This document shows, piece by piece, positions 22,711 to 32,274 of a stretch of DNA of 32,276 nt. Origin of the DNA: Saprospiraceae bacterium (GTDB lineage: Bacteria > Bacteroidota > Bacteroidia > Chitinophagales > Saprospiraceae); assembly GCA_020628085.1 (NCBI GenBank), contig JAHDFQ010000039.1:1-32276 (forward strand). Direction: 5' to 3'. The translations under genes were made by a program, and so were the position numbers. How positions within the stretch are numbered: the first letter of the stretch is position 1; each line of letters opens with the position of its first letter. The notes beneath the pieces are model-generated. The model was not told the DNA's origin, searched no databases, and was given only the letters and a program-made list of their open reading frames with translations.

Positions 22711-25254
22711 ATGAAAAAAGGGCAACTACTTTTAATTTTTATTTTACTAACATTAGCAACAGTATCCATTCAGGCTCAACAACGATCTAGTGGCACTAGT
22801 TTGTATCTGAACGATCAAATCCTTGCAGATGCTAATAGAGCTACAGCACTTGAAGAAATTGAACGCCATACACAAGAATGGATCAGCGATGGACAGCGAA
22901 CCGATGACATTATTTATATTCCTGTGGTATTTCATGTGGTATATGGTCAATCATCACAAAATATTAGTGCTGCACAAATAGCATCACAAATCCAAGTGCT
23001 AAACGAAGACTACCGAAGAATGAACGCAGATGCAGACAATGTTTGGTCACAAGCAGCCGACACTAAAATTGAGTTCTATCTCGCTACAATTGATCCAAAT
23101 GGTGCACCAACGAACGGAATCACTAGAAGACCAACTTCCGTTTCTGCTTTTGGAACGAATGATAACATTAAATTCCAGGCATATGGAGGAACAAACGCAT
23201 GGCCAAGCGATAAATATTTGAATATTTGGATAGGTAAAATGAGTGGTGGTTTACAGGGCTATGCTCAATATCCAGGAGGTAATCCATCGACGGATGGTGT
23301 AGTTTTAGACTATCGAAGAGTTGGAAGTATAGGTACGGCGCAAGCACCTTTTGATCTAGGTCGATCTGGTACACAAGAAGTTGGACACTGGTTAAACCTA
23401 AATGATATTTGGGGAAATGTTGGTTGTGGTTCGGACGATAATGTCATGGATACACCGCTTTCTGATGCTCCAAACTACGGATGTAATTTAGGTCATATTT
23501 CATGTGGTTCTACGGATATGGTTCAGAATTTCATGGATTATTCGCATGATGCTTGTATGAATATATTTACAACTGGTCAGAAAAATCGAATGCGAGCATT
23601 GTTTGCGCCAGGTGGTGCTAGAGAAAGTTTTACTATTCCAACAGACAACACGCCTGATTGTGATGGAAAGATTGTTTTCTTTGATTTGGTTTTAGATAAT
23701 TACGGCACAGAAACTACTTGGGCGATCAAAGATGCCAATAATACGGTATTAGAAAGTGGTGGAACATATCAGAATGGTCAAGCTGGAACGATGATTCAAA
23801 AAGAATTATGTTTACCTAATGGCTGCTATACGTTTGAAATTAACGATCATTATGGTGATGGTATTTGTTGCAATTATGGTCAAGGCGGTTATCAGTTTAC
23901 GCACGACGGAAATATTTTAGCCGCTGGTGGAAATTTTGATTATCAAGAGGTTATCACATTCTGTTTGACAGATGGAGAACAGCCAACTTGCAACGATGGA
24001 GTTCAGAATGGCGATGAAACTGGTGTTGATTGTGGTGGATTGAATTGTCCGCCTTGCGAAGCTGCCCCTTGTGAAGATTATCCTATAAACTTATCGTTGA
24101 CCTTTGATGGTTTTCCGAGTGAAACCAGTTGGAGTTTAGAAGACTCAGAAGGAAACATATTGGACATTGGTGAAGGCTACCAAAATCAGGAAGAAATGGT
24201 CGAAGAAGATTTTTGTTTGGAAGACGGTTGCTACACGTTTATTGTAGAAGATGCTTTTGGTGATGGTATGTGTTGTAATTATGGAAATGGATCCTACGTT
24301 TTGACAGGATCGGGTTTTATTATTTCTACTGGTGGTGAGTTTGAATATGAAACCTCCAACACTTTCTGTATCAATAATGGTATGGTTTCTACTTGTGACG
24401 ATGGTATTCAAAATGGTGACGAAACGGATATAGATTGCGGCGGAAGCTGTGCTCCTTGTGCAGGTGAGTGTACCTATGAATTGATTGATGAAGAAAGCTT
24501 TGAAAATGGATGGGGTATGTGGATTGATGGTGGTTCCGATGCACTCAAAATATTAAATGCTCAACGAGCAAATACAGGAAATTATAGCGTTCGACTCCGA
24601 GACAATTCTGGAAGTTCCAAAATGACCACGGTGAGCATGGACTTATCTGAATATGAAGAACTAACCGTCGATTTTTCTTTCGTCACCAAAAGTTTTGATA
24701 ATTATTTGGAAGATTTTTGGTTACAAATTTCTTACGATAATGGAGCAACCTATACCACGGTAGAAGATTGGGTTTATACTATAGATTTCCAAAACAGTAC
24801 TCGTTACAATGAATCTGTTACCATCATGGGGTCTTTTACGAGCAATACTCGACTTAGATTTAGATGCGATGCATCCTCTAATAACGACAAAATATACATT
24901 GATGATGTGGTGATTCACGGTTGTACATCTAACCTCAATCTCCATGAGCAAAACGATATTATTGCTTTAGAATCATTGAATGCTCCTACAGAAATAGCAG
25001 CAGAGCAGACCCCGAAATTAGATTTAAAAGTATTTCCGAATCCGAGTACCGACTTGGTGAATGTGCGTTTCCGTTTCGACGACGACAATCAAAATTTATT
25101 ACAAGTAACAGACGTTTCTGGTAAGATCATTCTAACACAGCAGTTGTTTGAAAGCAATGCTTCTTTCAACGTTCACCAATGGATACCAGGTATGTACTTT
25201 GTGCAAGTATCGAATAATAAAGAAACGATTACTAAAAAATTAATCGTCAAATAA
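22711..25254 (+). CDS. T9SS-exported pappalysin-like (peptidase M43) protein with degenerate zinc site
   Basis: 847 residues from the ATG at 22711; the frame opens at a TTG 18 bp earlier, but the ATG gives a clean signal peptide (MKKGQLLLIF, cleavage near 22). Residues 65-305 are M43-like: IPVVFHVVY, NIWIG, the helix QEVGHWLNLND (222-232), the downstream DTP (247-249) and NFMDYSHDACMNIF with the Met-turn. The family's zinc motif is HExxHxxGxxH or HExxHxxNxxH; here the first His is Gln222 and the third is Asp232, while Glu223 and His226 remain. Then come two copies of a ~95-residue Cys-rich domain (about 317-418 and 454-553, each with GDGxCCNYGxGxY), each followed by a CxDGxQNGDETxxDCGG module, a MAM-like beta region (590-740), and a T9SS type A sorting domain (KVFPNPSTD to the end). 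Exported, probably catalytically altered or inactive. Confidence 0.9.
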   Translation: MKKGQLLLIFILLTLATVSIQAQQRSSGTSLYLNDQILADANRATALEEIERHTQEWISDGQRTDDIIYIPVVFHVVYGQSSQNISAAQIASQIQVLNEDYRRMNADADNVWSQAADTKIEFYLATIDPNGAPTNGITRRPTSVSAFGTNDNIKFQAYGGTNAWPSDKYLNIWIGKMSGGLQGYAQYPGGNPSTDGVVLDYRRVGSIGTAQAPFDLGRSGTQEVGHWLNLNDIWGNVGCGSDDNVMDTPLSDAPNYGCNLGHISCGSTDMVQNFMDYSHDACMNIFTTGQKNRMRALFAPGGARESFTIPTDNTPDCDGKIVFFDLVLDNYGTETTWAIKDANNTVLESGGTYQNGQAGTMIQKELCLPNGCYTFEINDHYGDGICCNYGQGGYQFTHDGNILAAGGNFDYQEVITFCLTDGEQPTCNDGVQNGDETGVDCGGLNCPPCEAAPCEDYPINLSLTFDGFPSETSWSLEDSEGNILDIGEGYQNQEEMVEEDFCLEDGCYTFIVEDAFGDGMCCNYGNGSYVLTGSGFIISTGGEFEYETSNTFCINNGMVSTCDDGIQNGDETDIDCGGSCAPCAGECTYELIDEESFENGWGMWIDGGSDALKILNAQRANTGNYSVRLRDNSGSSKMTTVSMDLSEYEELTVDFSFVTKSFDNYLEDFWLQISYDNGATYTTVEDWVYTIDFQNSTRYNESVTIMGSFTSNTRLRFRCDASSNNDKIYIDDVVIHGCTSNLNLHEQNDIIALESLNAPTEIAAEQTPKLDLKVFPNPSTDLVNVRFRFDDDNQNLLQVTDVSGKIILTQQLFESNASFNVHQWIPGMYFVQVSNNKETITKKLIVK

Positions 25255-25309
25255 AAATAGCTTTATAATTGATAGTAGAATGATGACCGTTCTCCTTTGT
25301 AGAACAATT

Positions 25310-25340
25310 GACCTCATAAGTAACTTATGGGGTCTTTTTT
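25310..25340 (+). terminator. Rho-independent terminator of the M43-like gene
   Basis: GACCTCATAAG (25310-25320), a TAA loop and CTTATGGGGTC (25324-25334) form an 11-bp stem with one G-U pair, followed by six T. It is 55 bp after the stop codon. The convergent sugar transferase gene ends 19 bp beyond; the A-run on the other strand is not long enough to judge bidirectional use. Confidence 0.9.
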
Positions 25341-25358
25341 GTGTAATCTTTATTAATT

Positions 25359-25964
25359 TTAATCACGAGTGAATAGTGTTTTCCACAAAATCAATAAATC
25401 CAATAAAAGACCAATGTTTTGAATATAGTAATTATCTAAAGCTACCTTTTTCCGTTCGCCTTCTGTTGAATTGGTGTATCCCAGTTTAACCTGCGCCCAA
25501 CCAGTTATACCTGGAGATACTTGATGACGGGTATCGTAATCTTTTATGTTTTTTTGATAGTGTGCATACAATTCAAAAGGTACTGGTCGTGGCCCAATAA
25601 AGTTCATTTTACCAGAAAGCAGATGAAGTAATTGTGGCAGTTCGTCCAATCTGAATCGTCGTAATAACTTTCCAATTTTAGTAATTCGAGTATCCTCTTT
25701 TTGTTCCAACCGAAATCCTTCTTTTTGACGGACTATCATCGTTCTAAACTTTAGCATTTGAAATGGTATTCCGTTCTTACCTACTCTTTTTTGAATAAAA
25801 AAAACCGCCTCACCATCATCTATTTTAATAGCTATTGCAATAACAACGCCCAATAATAGACTTATCGGTGCTGTCAATAGCACAACAACAAGTTCTATGA
25901 ATTTTCTTATTGTGAGGTAAAATCGTATTCCAAGATTAAACTGGTTGGTAACAATATTGCTCAT
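25359..25964 (-). CDS. Priming sugar-phosphate transferase (PglC/WcaJ-type)
   Basis: Monotopic membrane enzyme that moves a sugar-1-phosphate from a nucleotide sugar to undecaprenyl phosphate, the first step of exopolysaccharide or glycan assembly. At 201 residues it is the short, single-domain form: one hydrophobic segment at about 20-45, then FFIQKRVGKNGIPFQMLKFRTM, the RRFRLDELPQL motif, NFIGPRPVP and PGITGWAQV. These are the family signature elements. The start overlaps the stop of the deacetylase gene by 4 bp (ATGA). The sugar is unknown. Confidence 0.93.
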   Translation of the reverse strand: MSNIVTNQFNLGIRFYLTIRKFIELVVVLLTAPISLLLGVVIAIAIKIDDGEAVFFIQKRVGKNGIPFQMLKFRTMIVRQKEGFRLEQKEDTRITKIGKLLRRFRLDELPQLLHLLSGKMNFIGPRPVPFELYAHYQKNIKDYDTRHQVSPGITGWAQVKLGYTNSTEGERKKVALDNYYIQNIGLLLDLLILWKTLFTRD

Positions 25965-26803
25965 ATTGCCTCTTTATTGTTTTTATAATTTGAAATAAAG
26001 TCGCTCAAAGTAGAAAACTTAAATTCACTTAACAAGAGTCTAAGTTTATCCTTTGTTGTACCCAAATTCGTATAATGTCGAAACGCAGCCTTTCGACTTA
26101 GTTTAATGCTTGGTGTTTCAGTATCAATCTCCCAAGGATGAAAGTAAAATATTAATGATCGGCCTTGTTGATGTAAGCGTTTTATCATTTTACGATACAA
26201 CCAATAGGGTAATATTCTGAAATATCCTCCCCCACTACAAGGTATTTTGTATTGACCATATGTAACACAACTGAGCGGAATTTCTAGTAAATTATCTGTA
26301 ATTTGATAAGGTAATAAAGGCGAATCACTCATTCCATAATCTGGATGATATGTTAAAGGATAAACGGAGCTATCTATTTGAATTCCATTTTTTTCTAAAA
26401 CATCCAACGCCCACAGATTTTTTTTAGTAATACTGAAAGCTGGTGCCCGATATGTATTGACAGGCAAACCTGTTAAATCTTCTAAAATCGCAATGGAGTG
26501 TCCAATATCCTCATCAAATATAGTAGGTTTGAGATCAAAGACTAATTGATGTGCATAACCATGTGAAGCTACTTCATGTCCTCTTTTAGCTACATCTTTA
26601 ACTAATTTTGGATAATGTGTTGCTATCCATCCTAGAACAAAGAAAGTTGCTTTTACTTCAAATTCATCCAATAAATCTAGTAAAAAATATGTATTTTGTT
26701 CGACGCGAGATTCCAGATACTCCCAATCTTGATATTGAATACGTTCTTGCAAATTATGTGAACAAAACCATTCTTCCAAATCTATACTAAATACATTTGT
26801 CAT
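25961..26803 (-). CDS. Polysaccharide deacetylase, XrtA/PEP-CTERM-locus type
   Basis: Carbohydrate esterase 4 fold that removes acetyl groups from a polysaccharide or lipid-linked glycan. The 280 residues show the metal-binding FSIDLEEWF at the start, ATFFVLGWIA, the HGYAH metal ligands (about 81-85), YRAPAFSI and a C-terminal FYFHPWE. The order and the DLEEW and FHPWE segments match the deacetylases found in exosortase-associated polysaccharide loci. No signal peptide is visible. It is the middle gene of a three-gene group with a priming transferase and an epimerase; no exosortase gene is in the window. Confidence 0.88.
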   Translation of the reverse strand: MTNVFSIDLEEWFCSHNLQERIQYQDWEYLESRVEQNTYFLLDLLDEFEVKATFFVLGWIATHYPKLVKDVAKRGHEVASHGYAHQLVFDLKPTIFDEDIGHSIAILEDLTGLPVNTYRAPAFSITKKNLWALDVLEKNGIQIDSSVYPLTYHPDYGMSDSPLLPYQITDNLLEIPLSCVTYGQYKIPCSGGGYFRILPYWLYRKMIKRLHQQGRSLIFYFHPWEIDTETPSIKLSRKAAFRHYTNLGTTKDKLRLLLSEFKFSTLSDFISNYKNNKEAI

Positions 26804-26825
26804 TGATTCCTATTTATAAAACCAA

Positions 26826-27812
26826 CTAATTTATTGAATCGCTATTATTAGGAGATAAAACAGAAAGATAGTAGTCATTGGTTCTTTTAACTGCTTCTGT
26901 CCAATGATATTTTGGTTTCCAATTTATATAATCGAATATTTTGTCTAGAGACGGACAACGATCTTTTATATCCTTATTTTGGTCTCTGCCATCTGGAAGG
27001 GGTTGAAATTCAATGGCTGTATCCGACTGATTGATAGAAAGAATATATTCTGCTAATTCTAATATTTCTACAGGCTCTGAGTTTCCTATATTAAATATTT
27101 CTCCATTCGTATGATCTGCCTGAATCAAAGCAGACAAGGCACTGACAGTATCTGAAACATCACAAAATGAGCGAGTTTGTTTTCCATCATCAAAAACGGT
27201 GATAGGGTTTTTCAAAATTGTACTTTCTACAAATTTTGGGACAACCATTCCATATTCCGGTCTTTGCCTAGCTCCAATGGTATTGAAAAGACGAGTGATG
27301 ACTACTTTTAAATTATATTTTTCATGATAGGCCAAACATAAAAACTCTCCACAGAATTTAGATAAAGTGTAGGCACATCGTCCTCCATGCGTTACATACA
27401 TTTGGCTATAATCCGTTTCTTTCATGGCTTCTTTTTTATCGCCATATACTTCTGAAGTACTAGTAAACAAAAATTGGCAATCTTTTTTGACTGCTGCATC
27501 TAACAAAATTTGTGTTCCTTGAAAATTATTATCAAAAGTTTCCAAAGTTTCTTCACAAACTTTTTTAACACCAACTGTAGCTGCCAAGTGCATGATAGTA
27601 TCTCCTTTCTCTAAAAGTGTACCGTAATCAACAGCTTTAAGATCAGATTTTAAGAAACGAAATGTTGAATATTTACTGGCTTGCTTTAAGTTTGATATGT
27701 TTCCAGTCGTAAGATTATCTATGGCTATTACCTCATGTTTCTGTGACAATAAAAAATCAACTAAATGAGACCCAATAAAACCTGCACCTCCAGTGACTAT
27801 AAATTTACTCAT
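26826..27812 (-). CDS. NAD-dependent nucleotide-sugar epimerase/dehydratase (extended SDR)
   Basis: 328 residues. The Rossmann loop is FIVTGGAGFIGSH (4-16), TSTSEVYGDKK carries the catalytic Ser/Thr, and YTLSK the catalytic Tyr-Lys pair. NTIGARQRPEYGMVVPKFV and VFDDGKQTRSFCDVSDT are typical of the UDP-glucuronate decarboxylase / UDP-glucose epimerase group. The exact reaction cannot be assigned. It is the first gene of the exopolysaccharide group; the deacetylase starts 22 bp after its stop. Confidence 0.9.
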   Translation of the reverse strand: MSKFIVTGGAGFIGSHLVDFLLSQKHEVIAIDNLTTGNISNLKQASKYSTFRFLKSDLKAVDYGTLLEKGDTIMHLAATVGVKKVCEETLETFDNNFQGTQILLDAAVKKDCQFLFTSTSEVYGDKKEAMKETDYSQMYVTHGGRCAYTLSKFCGEFLCLAYHEKYNLKVVITRLFNTIGARQRPEYGMVVPKFVESTILKNPITVFDDGKQTRSFCDVSDTVSALSALIQADHTNGEIFNIGNSEPVEILELAEYILSINQSDTAIEFQPLPDGRDQNKDIKDRCPSLDKIFDYINWKPKYHWTEAVKRTNDYYLSVLSPNNSDSIN

Positions 27813-28228
27813 AGTTTTTTAATTTTTAAATAAGAAATACGGTAATGAGATGATAGTCAGTCTTAATATGACTAACCCAAGTTGTAGATAATGGAATGAA
27901 AAGAAGCCCGCCTGCCCGACGAGCAAGGATGTTTTTGAGAAAAAGTGAATTCACCTCAATAAAATGAGTAAATGAATCAAAAATGGACGCCTATCTGCCA
28001 AAGACACGGCTTTTTATTTCTCAAGAACATAATCCAAAACTTGAATTAACTATATATTCTAATGTAACCTGCAACTTGGAGGATAATAATTACAAAGTCA
28101 ATTTTTAAGCCAAATACGAAATTGTAATACATTCAATAACCCGATACTTACATTGAGATTACAGCCCTTAAAGAGAATGTTTTGTTTTTGTAAATATTTT
28201 ATAACTCACAAATCTGGAAATATTTAGT
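27813..28228. other. intergenic region between desaturase and epimerase genes
   Basis: About 415 bp without a reading frame. It holds a diverged half of the GC-rich palindrome family near 27905-27925 (CCGCCTGCCCGACGAGC), a small inverted pair TAGTCA / TGACTA near 27853-27875, and nothing else that I can support. Confidence 0.5.
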
Positions 28229-29323
28229 CTAAATCGCTCCTACTCCCAAACGGTTCAAAACTGAAAAATGGCTTTTTAAGGCACCTGAAAAAGTAGGATG
28301 ATGATTGTATGGAACGCCATATTCTTCTGCTGTTGATTTTACAATCTTGGAAATATCACGATAGTGTACATGACAAATATTTGGAAATAAATGATGTTCT
28401 ATTTGATAATTTAACCCGCCAATAAACCAAGAAAAGACTGCATTATCATTGGCAAAATTAGCAGTAGTTCGCATTTGGTGAATCGCCCAATTATTTTCCA
28501 TGCTTCCCGTCTTGCTGGGCTCAAAAAAATCAGTTTCTTCAATAATATGCGCACATTGAAAAATCAATGCCAATACCTGTCCACAAATAGCGTGCATCAA
28601 TAGAAAGCCCAATAGGCTCTGCCACCAAGCTACCGAAGCAAAAATCATCGGCAGTACAATAAATAAACCTACATAACCAAGTTTGGTCAAGAAAATTTCA
28701 AAAGCAGCCCTTTTAAAAGATAAACCTTGTTCTTGAACTAAATTTTCCTTACTATACTTCACGACCTGTTCAATATCTTTTCCTAAAAACCAATATAATG
28801 ACAAAATACTATACAGTAGAGGAGCGTAAAATATTTGATATTTATGAAAAGATTTTCGATCCTGATGTGGAGACAAACGAAGCGTATTATTCTTAGAAAT
28901 ATCATCATCCAGTCCTTCAATATTGGTAAATGAATGATGTAATACATTATGTTGAATCTTCCAATTTATATGATACCCACCAATAAAATTAATCAATAAA
29001 CCGATAGCATGATTGATACTTTTATTTCTGGAATAGGATCCATGATTGGCATCGTGCATGACCGATAAACCAATGCCTGACATCCCAAAACCCATTAAAA
29101 TCCACATAAAAACGTTGCCCCATGTAGTAGTTACGACGTTAGTAACGATGAATATAAAAGGAATAAAATATAAGCAACACATAAAAATAGTCTTAAAAAC
29201 CATCATTCCATTGGCATTTTTGGATTGATTGGTACTTTTAAAGTGTTGATTGACACGTTTTACAACTGTTTTAAAAAACTCGGGCTGGTGTTTTGTATTA
29301 AACTTAACCGCTTCACTCCTCAT
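28229..29323 (-). CDS. Membrane fatty-acid desaturase, front-end type
   Basis: Di-iron desaturase acting on acyl-lipid or acyl-CoA chains in the membrane. The three histidine boxes are HDANHGS, HNVLHHSF and QIEHHLFP; the Gln in the last is typical of front-end (delta-5/6-like) enzymes. There is no HPGG cytochrome b5 motif, so an outside electron donor is needed. Several hydrophobic segments flank the boxes. An upstream ATG at 29362 lies inside an inverted repeat; I start at the ATG at 29323 (MRSEAVKFNTKHQPEFF), giving 364 residues, the usual length. Position specificity is unknown. Confidence 0.9.
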   Translation of the reverse strand: MRSEAVKFNTKHQPEFFKTVVKRVNQHFKSTNQSKNANGMMVFKTIFMCCLYFIPFIFIVTNVVTTTWGNVFMWILMGFGMSGIGLSVMHDANHGSYSRNKSINHAIGLLINFIGGYHINWKIQHNVLHHSFTNIEGLDDDISKNNTLRLSPHQDRKSFHKYQIFYAPLLYSILSLYWFLGKDIEQVVKYSKENLVQEQGLSFKRAAFEIFLTKLGYVGLFIVLPMIFASVAWWQSLLGFLLMHAICGQVLALIFQCAHIIEETDFFEPSKTGSMENNWAIHQMRTTANFANDNAVFSWFIGGLNYQIEHHLFPNICHVHYRDISKIVKSTAEEYGVPYNHHPTFSGALKSHFSVLNRLGVGAI

Positions 29324-29338
29324 AATGGTGTTTTTAGA

Positions 29339-29364
29339 CAATGCATCATGCAGTACATGCATTG
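29339..29364. repeat. CAATGCAT/ATGCATTG inverted repeat upstream of the desaturase
   Basis: CAATGCAT (29339-29346) and ATGCATTG (29357-29364) enclose 10 bp. It lies 16 bp upstream of the preferred start at 29323 and would overlap a start at 29362. Size and symmetry suit a dimeric repressor site or a leader hairpin. Confidence 0.55.
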
Positions 29365-29601
29365 ATGCGTTTTAATCATCAATGTAAAATATAATAAAAG
29401 ATTGCTTCTAAGTATCTTGGGATATTGATACTTTGATTTTAAGGTTTATTGATATCTACAGATTAAATTGAAGAGCTTGACGCTGATAAATTAGATGAGT
29501 AGAAGTGAATTTAGTTTGTTTATAAGTAGGTATAAAATTCTAGATTGCAATATAAACAACTAAAACGAAAAAAACTTTCCTTATGATACAAATCTCAAAA
29601 T

Positions 29602-32028
29602 TTAATTTGATTCTCCAAGAAGTCGCAACACAAACTCCTTAGTTAATGCACGTCCATTGGCTTTTGTTCTAATTTCTTCAAAGGTCATTTTGAAGGTACA
29701 ACCTGTTTTCCAATTGCTACATCCATAGGCGGTTTTTCCTTTAACAATGTGCCCAATACCACACTTAGGACACAACGGTTTTTTCTTGGAGGTAGGATTC
29801 TTTTTTGGTACTACCAAAGATTTTGTCCTAGACTCTGACTGTTCCTGAGCGGGTATAAATTTAACTTCAAATTGTCGATCTAAGATCACCTTTCCGCTTG
29901 TTTTTGATCCTTCATATTCAAATCCCTTTAATTGAACAGTTGACCCTTTTGCAATTAAACGTAATAACTGATTTTCAGAAATAGCTTTATTTTGAACTTT
30001 AAAGGGTAAACGAAACGAACAGCCTGTTTTCCAGTTACTACATCCATAAGCCGTTTTTCCCTTAATCAGTTCTCCTGTTCTACATTTAGGACAAGTTTGT
30101 CCAACCACACTTTTTTTAGATAACGTTTTTGTCGAAATTGAAGATTTAGTTCTTCCCTTTAAGGGAGCATTGGAAATTTTTCGTTGTTTGTTCCCAAATT
30201 TAGACGTAAAAGAAGAGTTAGAAGTAACCAATTTGGGTTTATAAGGTGCCGTTTTAACTTCTTGTACCAAATTAGCAACCATATTTTTCATATCCTTTAT
30301 GAATAGCCCTGCTTTATATTCTCCAGATGCAATATCTCGCAATTGTCGTTCCCATTGACCCGTTAATTCCGCAGATTTCAATAAATCGTTTTCAATTCGA
30401 TCTATCAGCTGAATACCCATATCTGTTGGAATCAAATTCTTTTTCTTTCGGGTGATATATTTTCGTTTAAATAAGGTTTCAATAATTGCAGCACGAGTTG
30501 ACGGGCGCCCAATCCCATTAGCTTTCATTAGTTCTCTTAACTCTTCATCGTCCACTTGCTTTCCGGCTGTTTCCATCGCTCGAAGTAAGGTTGCCTCTGT
30601 ATAATACTTGGGTGGTTTAGTCATTTTTTCCAATAAAGTAGGATCATGCGGCCCTGTTTCACCTTTGGTAAAAGCAGGTAAAATTCGTTCCTCTTCTTTC
30701 TTTTTGGAATTTGTATCTATTGATGGATTCGTATTGGTCTTTTTAACTGGTTTAGGATACAATACCCGCCAACCAGGACTCAAAATTTCTTTTCCCGTGG
30801 CCTTAAATTCGATTTTATCAACTTCACCAGTGACGGTCGCACGAGCCACTTTACAGTCTGGGTAAAATGCTGCAATAAATCTTCGAGCAATGGCATCATA
30901 GACTTTTTGCTCGTGTCCAACTAGATTTTTCTCAAAACCAGTCGGAATGATCGCATGGTGATCGGTTACTTTTTTATCATTAAAAACTTTAGATGATTTT
31001 CGGATGGGTTTTCCCAAAAGTGGTTTTGTAAATTGACTATATTGATTCATTTTTCCAAGTATTCCACCAATTTTAGGATATACATCATTGGGTAAATACG
31101 TAGTGTCTACACGTGGATAGGTCACCACTTTTTGCTCATATAGCTTTTGAACAATTTTAAGCGTTTGATCGGCAGAAAACGAAAAGCGTTTATTACAAAA
31201 TACCTGTAAACTCGTCAAATCAAATAAACTCGGAGGCAGTTCTACCCCATTTTTCTTTTGGTAGGAAGTAACGGTAAATGGTTTGTCCGTAACCTGTTGT
31301 AGAAGTGCTTCTCCTGTTTCTTTTTTATCAAATTTTCCTTTAGTACACTGAAAAAGTACGTCTCTATACAAAGTATGTAACTCCCAATAAGGTTTGGGTA
31401 CAAAATTGATAATTTCCAAATGTCGAGCGACCAACATTGCTAAGGTCGGTGTTTGTACCCGTCCGATGGACAATACTTGTTTGAATCCACCATATTTAAG
31501 TGTATATAAACGAGTGGCATTCATGCCCAATAACCAATCGCCTACAGCGCGTGAACTACCTGCATAATATAGATTATCAAACTCGCTGGCAGGTTTTAAG
31601 TTTTTAAATCCGTTACGTATGGCTTCGGGTGTCAAAGACGAAATCCATAAGCGCAGGACTTGTCCTTTATACTTAGCGTGTTTTAATACCCAACGTTGAA
31701 TCAATTCTCCTTCTTGTCCTGCGTCACCACAGTTTATAACAGTTTTGGTTTGTTTTAATAGTTTTTTGATCGTTCCAAATTGCTTTTTCACGCCTTTATT
31801 TCCAATCAGCTTGACATCAAACTTTTCGGGCATCATGGGCAGAATATTCAAATCCCATTTCTTCCAATCGGCTTGATAATCTTCTGGCATTTTGAGGGTA
31901 CACAAATGCCCAAATGTCCACGTCACTTGATAGCCATTTCCTTCAAAATAGCCATCTTTTCGAGATTTTGCACCTATGATGTAGGCGATCTCACGAGCGA
32001 CGGAGGGTTTTTCGGCTATGCAAAGCAT
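29602..32028 (-). CDS. topB: Type IA DNA topoisomerase, TopB-like (topoisomerase III)
   Basis: Relaxes negatively supercoiled DNA and decatenates single-strand-containing structures through a 5'-phosphotyrosine link. The 808 residues show the TOPRIM start CIAEKPSVAREIA with the acidic site GDAGQEGELI (101-110); the usual Arg is Gln here. The active-site segment is VTYPRVDTTYL, so the nucleophile is probably Tyr304. IGRPSTRAAIIETL follows. The C-terminus carries two near-identical C4 zinc modules, each CPKCxxGxxxKGKTAYGCSNWKTGC (near 652 and 760). A TACATTTG -7-like box is 34 bp upstream (32062-32069) but no matching -33 box is clear. Identity is secure; TopB versus another type IA member is judged from architecture. 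Confidence 0.92.
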   Translation of the reverse strand: MLCIAEKPSVAREIAYIIGAKSRKDGYFEGNGYQVTWTFGHLCTLKMPEDYQADWKKWDLNILPMMPEKFDVKLIGNKGVKKQFGTIKKLLKQTKTVINCGDAGQEGELIQRWVLKHAKYKGQVLRLWISSLTPEAIRNGFKNLKPASEFDNLYYAGSSRAVGDWLLGMNATRLYTLKYGGFKQVLSIGRVQTPTLAMLVARHLEIINFVPKPYWELHTLYRDVLFQCTKGKFDKKETGEALLQQVTDKPFTVTSYQKKNGVELPPSLFDLTSLQVFCNKRFSFSADQTLKIVQKLYEQKVVTYPRVDTTYLPNDVYPKIGGILGKMNQYSQFTKPLLGKPIRKSSKVFNDKKVTDHHAIIPTGFEKNLVGHEQKVYDAIARRFIAAFYPDCKVARATVTGEVDKIEFKATGKEILSPGWRVLYPKPVKKTNTNPSIDTNSKKKEEERILPAFTKGETGPHDPTLLEKMTKPPKYYTEATLLRAMETAGKQVDDEELRELMKANGIGRPSTRAAIIETLFKRKYITRKKKNLIPTDMGIQLIDRIENDLLKSAELTGQWERQLRDIASGEYKAGLFIKDMKNMVANLVQEVKTAPYKPKLVTSNSSFTSKFGNKQRKISNAPLKGRTKSSISTKTLSKKSVVGQTCPKCRTGELIKGKTAYGCSNWKTGCSFRLPFKVQNKAISENQLLRLIAKGSTVQLKGFEYEGSKTSGKVILDRQFEVKFIPAQEQSESRTKSLVVPKKNPTSKKKPLCPKCGIGHIVKGKTAYGCSNWKTGCTFKMTFEEIRTKANGRALTKEFVLRLLGESN

Positions 32029-32121
32029 TTATATATTAAAAGAATTAAATGAAGGAATAACCAAATGTACGAAATTTCTAAAGTAATAGACTTGTTATTC
32101 ATTTGGGTTTTCTATAATGCA

Positions 32122-32154
32122 AAATGCAAGGCACTTTGAAAGTATCTTGCATTT
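32122..32154 (-). terminator. hairpin between the edge gene and topB
   Basis: AAATGCAAG (32122-32130) and CTTGCATTT (32146-32154) pair perfectly, and inner ACTTT/AAAGT can extend the stem. It follows the stop of the partial minus-strand gene by 16 bp, so it could terminate that transcript, although the T-tract after it is poor (TTGCATTATAG). Confidence 0.5.
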
Positions 32155-32169
32155 GAAATTCTGTAGAAT

Positions 32170-32274
32170 TTATAAATTTAGATATTTTGTACATTTTCTA
32201 AGTGTAAAGCAATATTGTTTACCATCATTAGGATCAGGTCTAGCTTGTGGATACACAATAATAAAACCTGCTGT
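32170..32274 (-). CDS. 3' end of an unidentified gene (partial)
   Basis: A frame open from the window edge to a TAA at 32170 encodes 34 residues: TAGFIIVYPQARPDPNDGK, then QYCFTLRKCTKYLNL and stop. FIIVYPQA resembles a segment of secreted polyhydroxybutyrate-depolymerase/feruloyl-esterase-like alpha/beta hydrolases, but that segment is normally far from the C-terminus, so the gene may be truncated or the likeness accidental. The 5' part lies outside the window. A hairpin follows. Confidence 0.4.
   Translation of the reverse strand, partial: TAGFIIVYPQARPDPNDGKQYCFTLRKCTKYLNL

Noticed and set aside
24145-24411. Minus-strand open frame inside the M43-like gene
   Set aside because: It is the antisense shadow of a strongly supported coding region with clear domain repeats.
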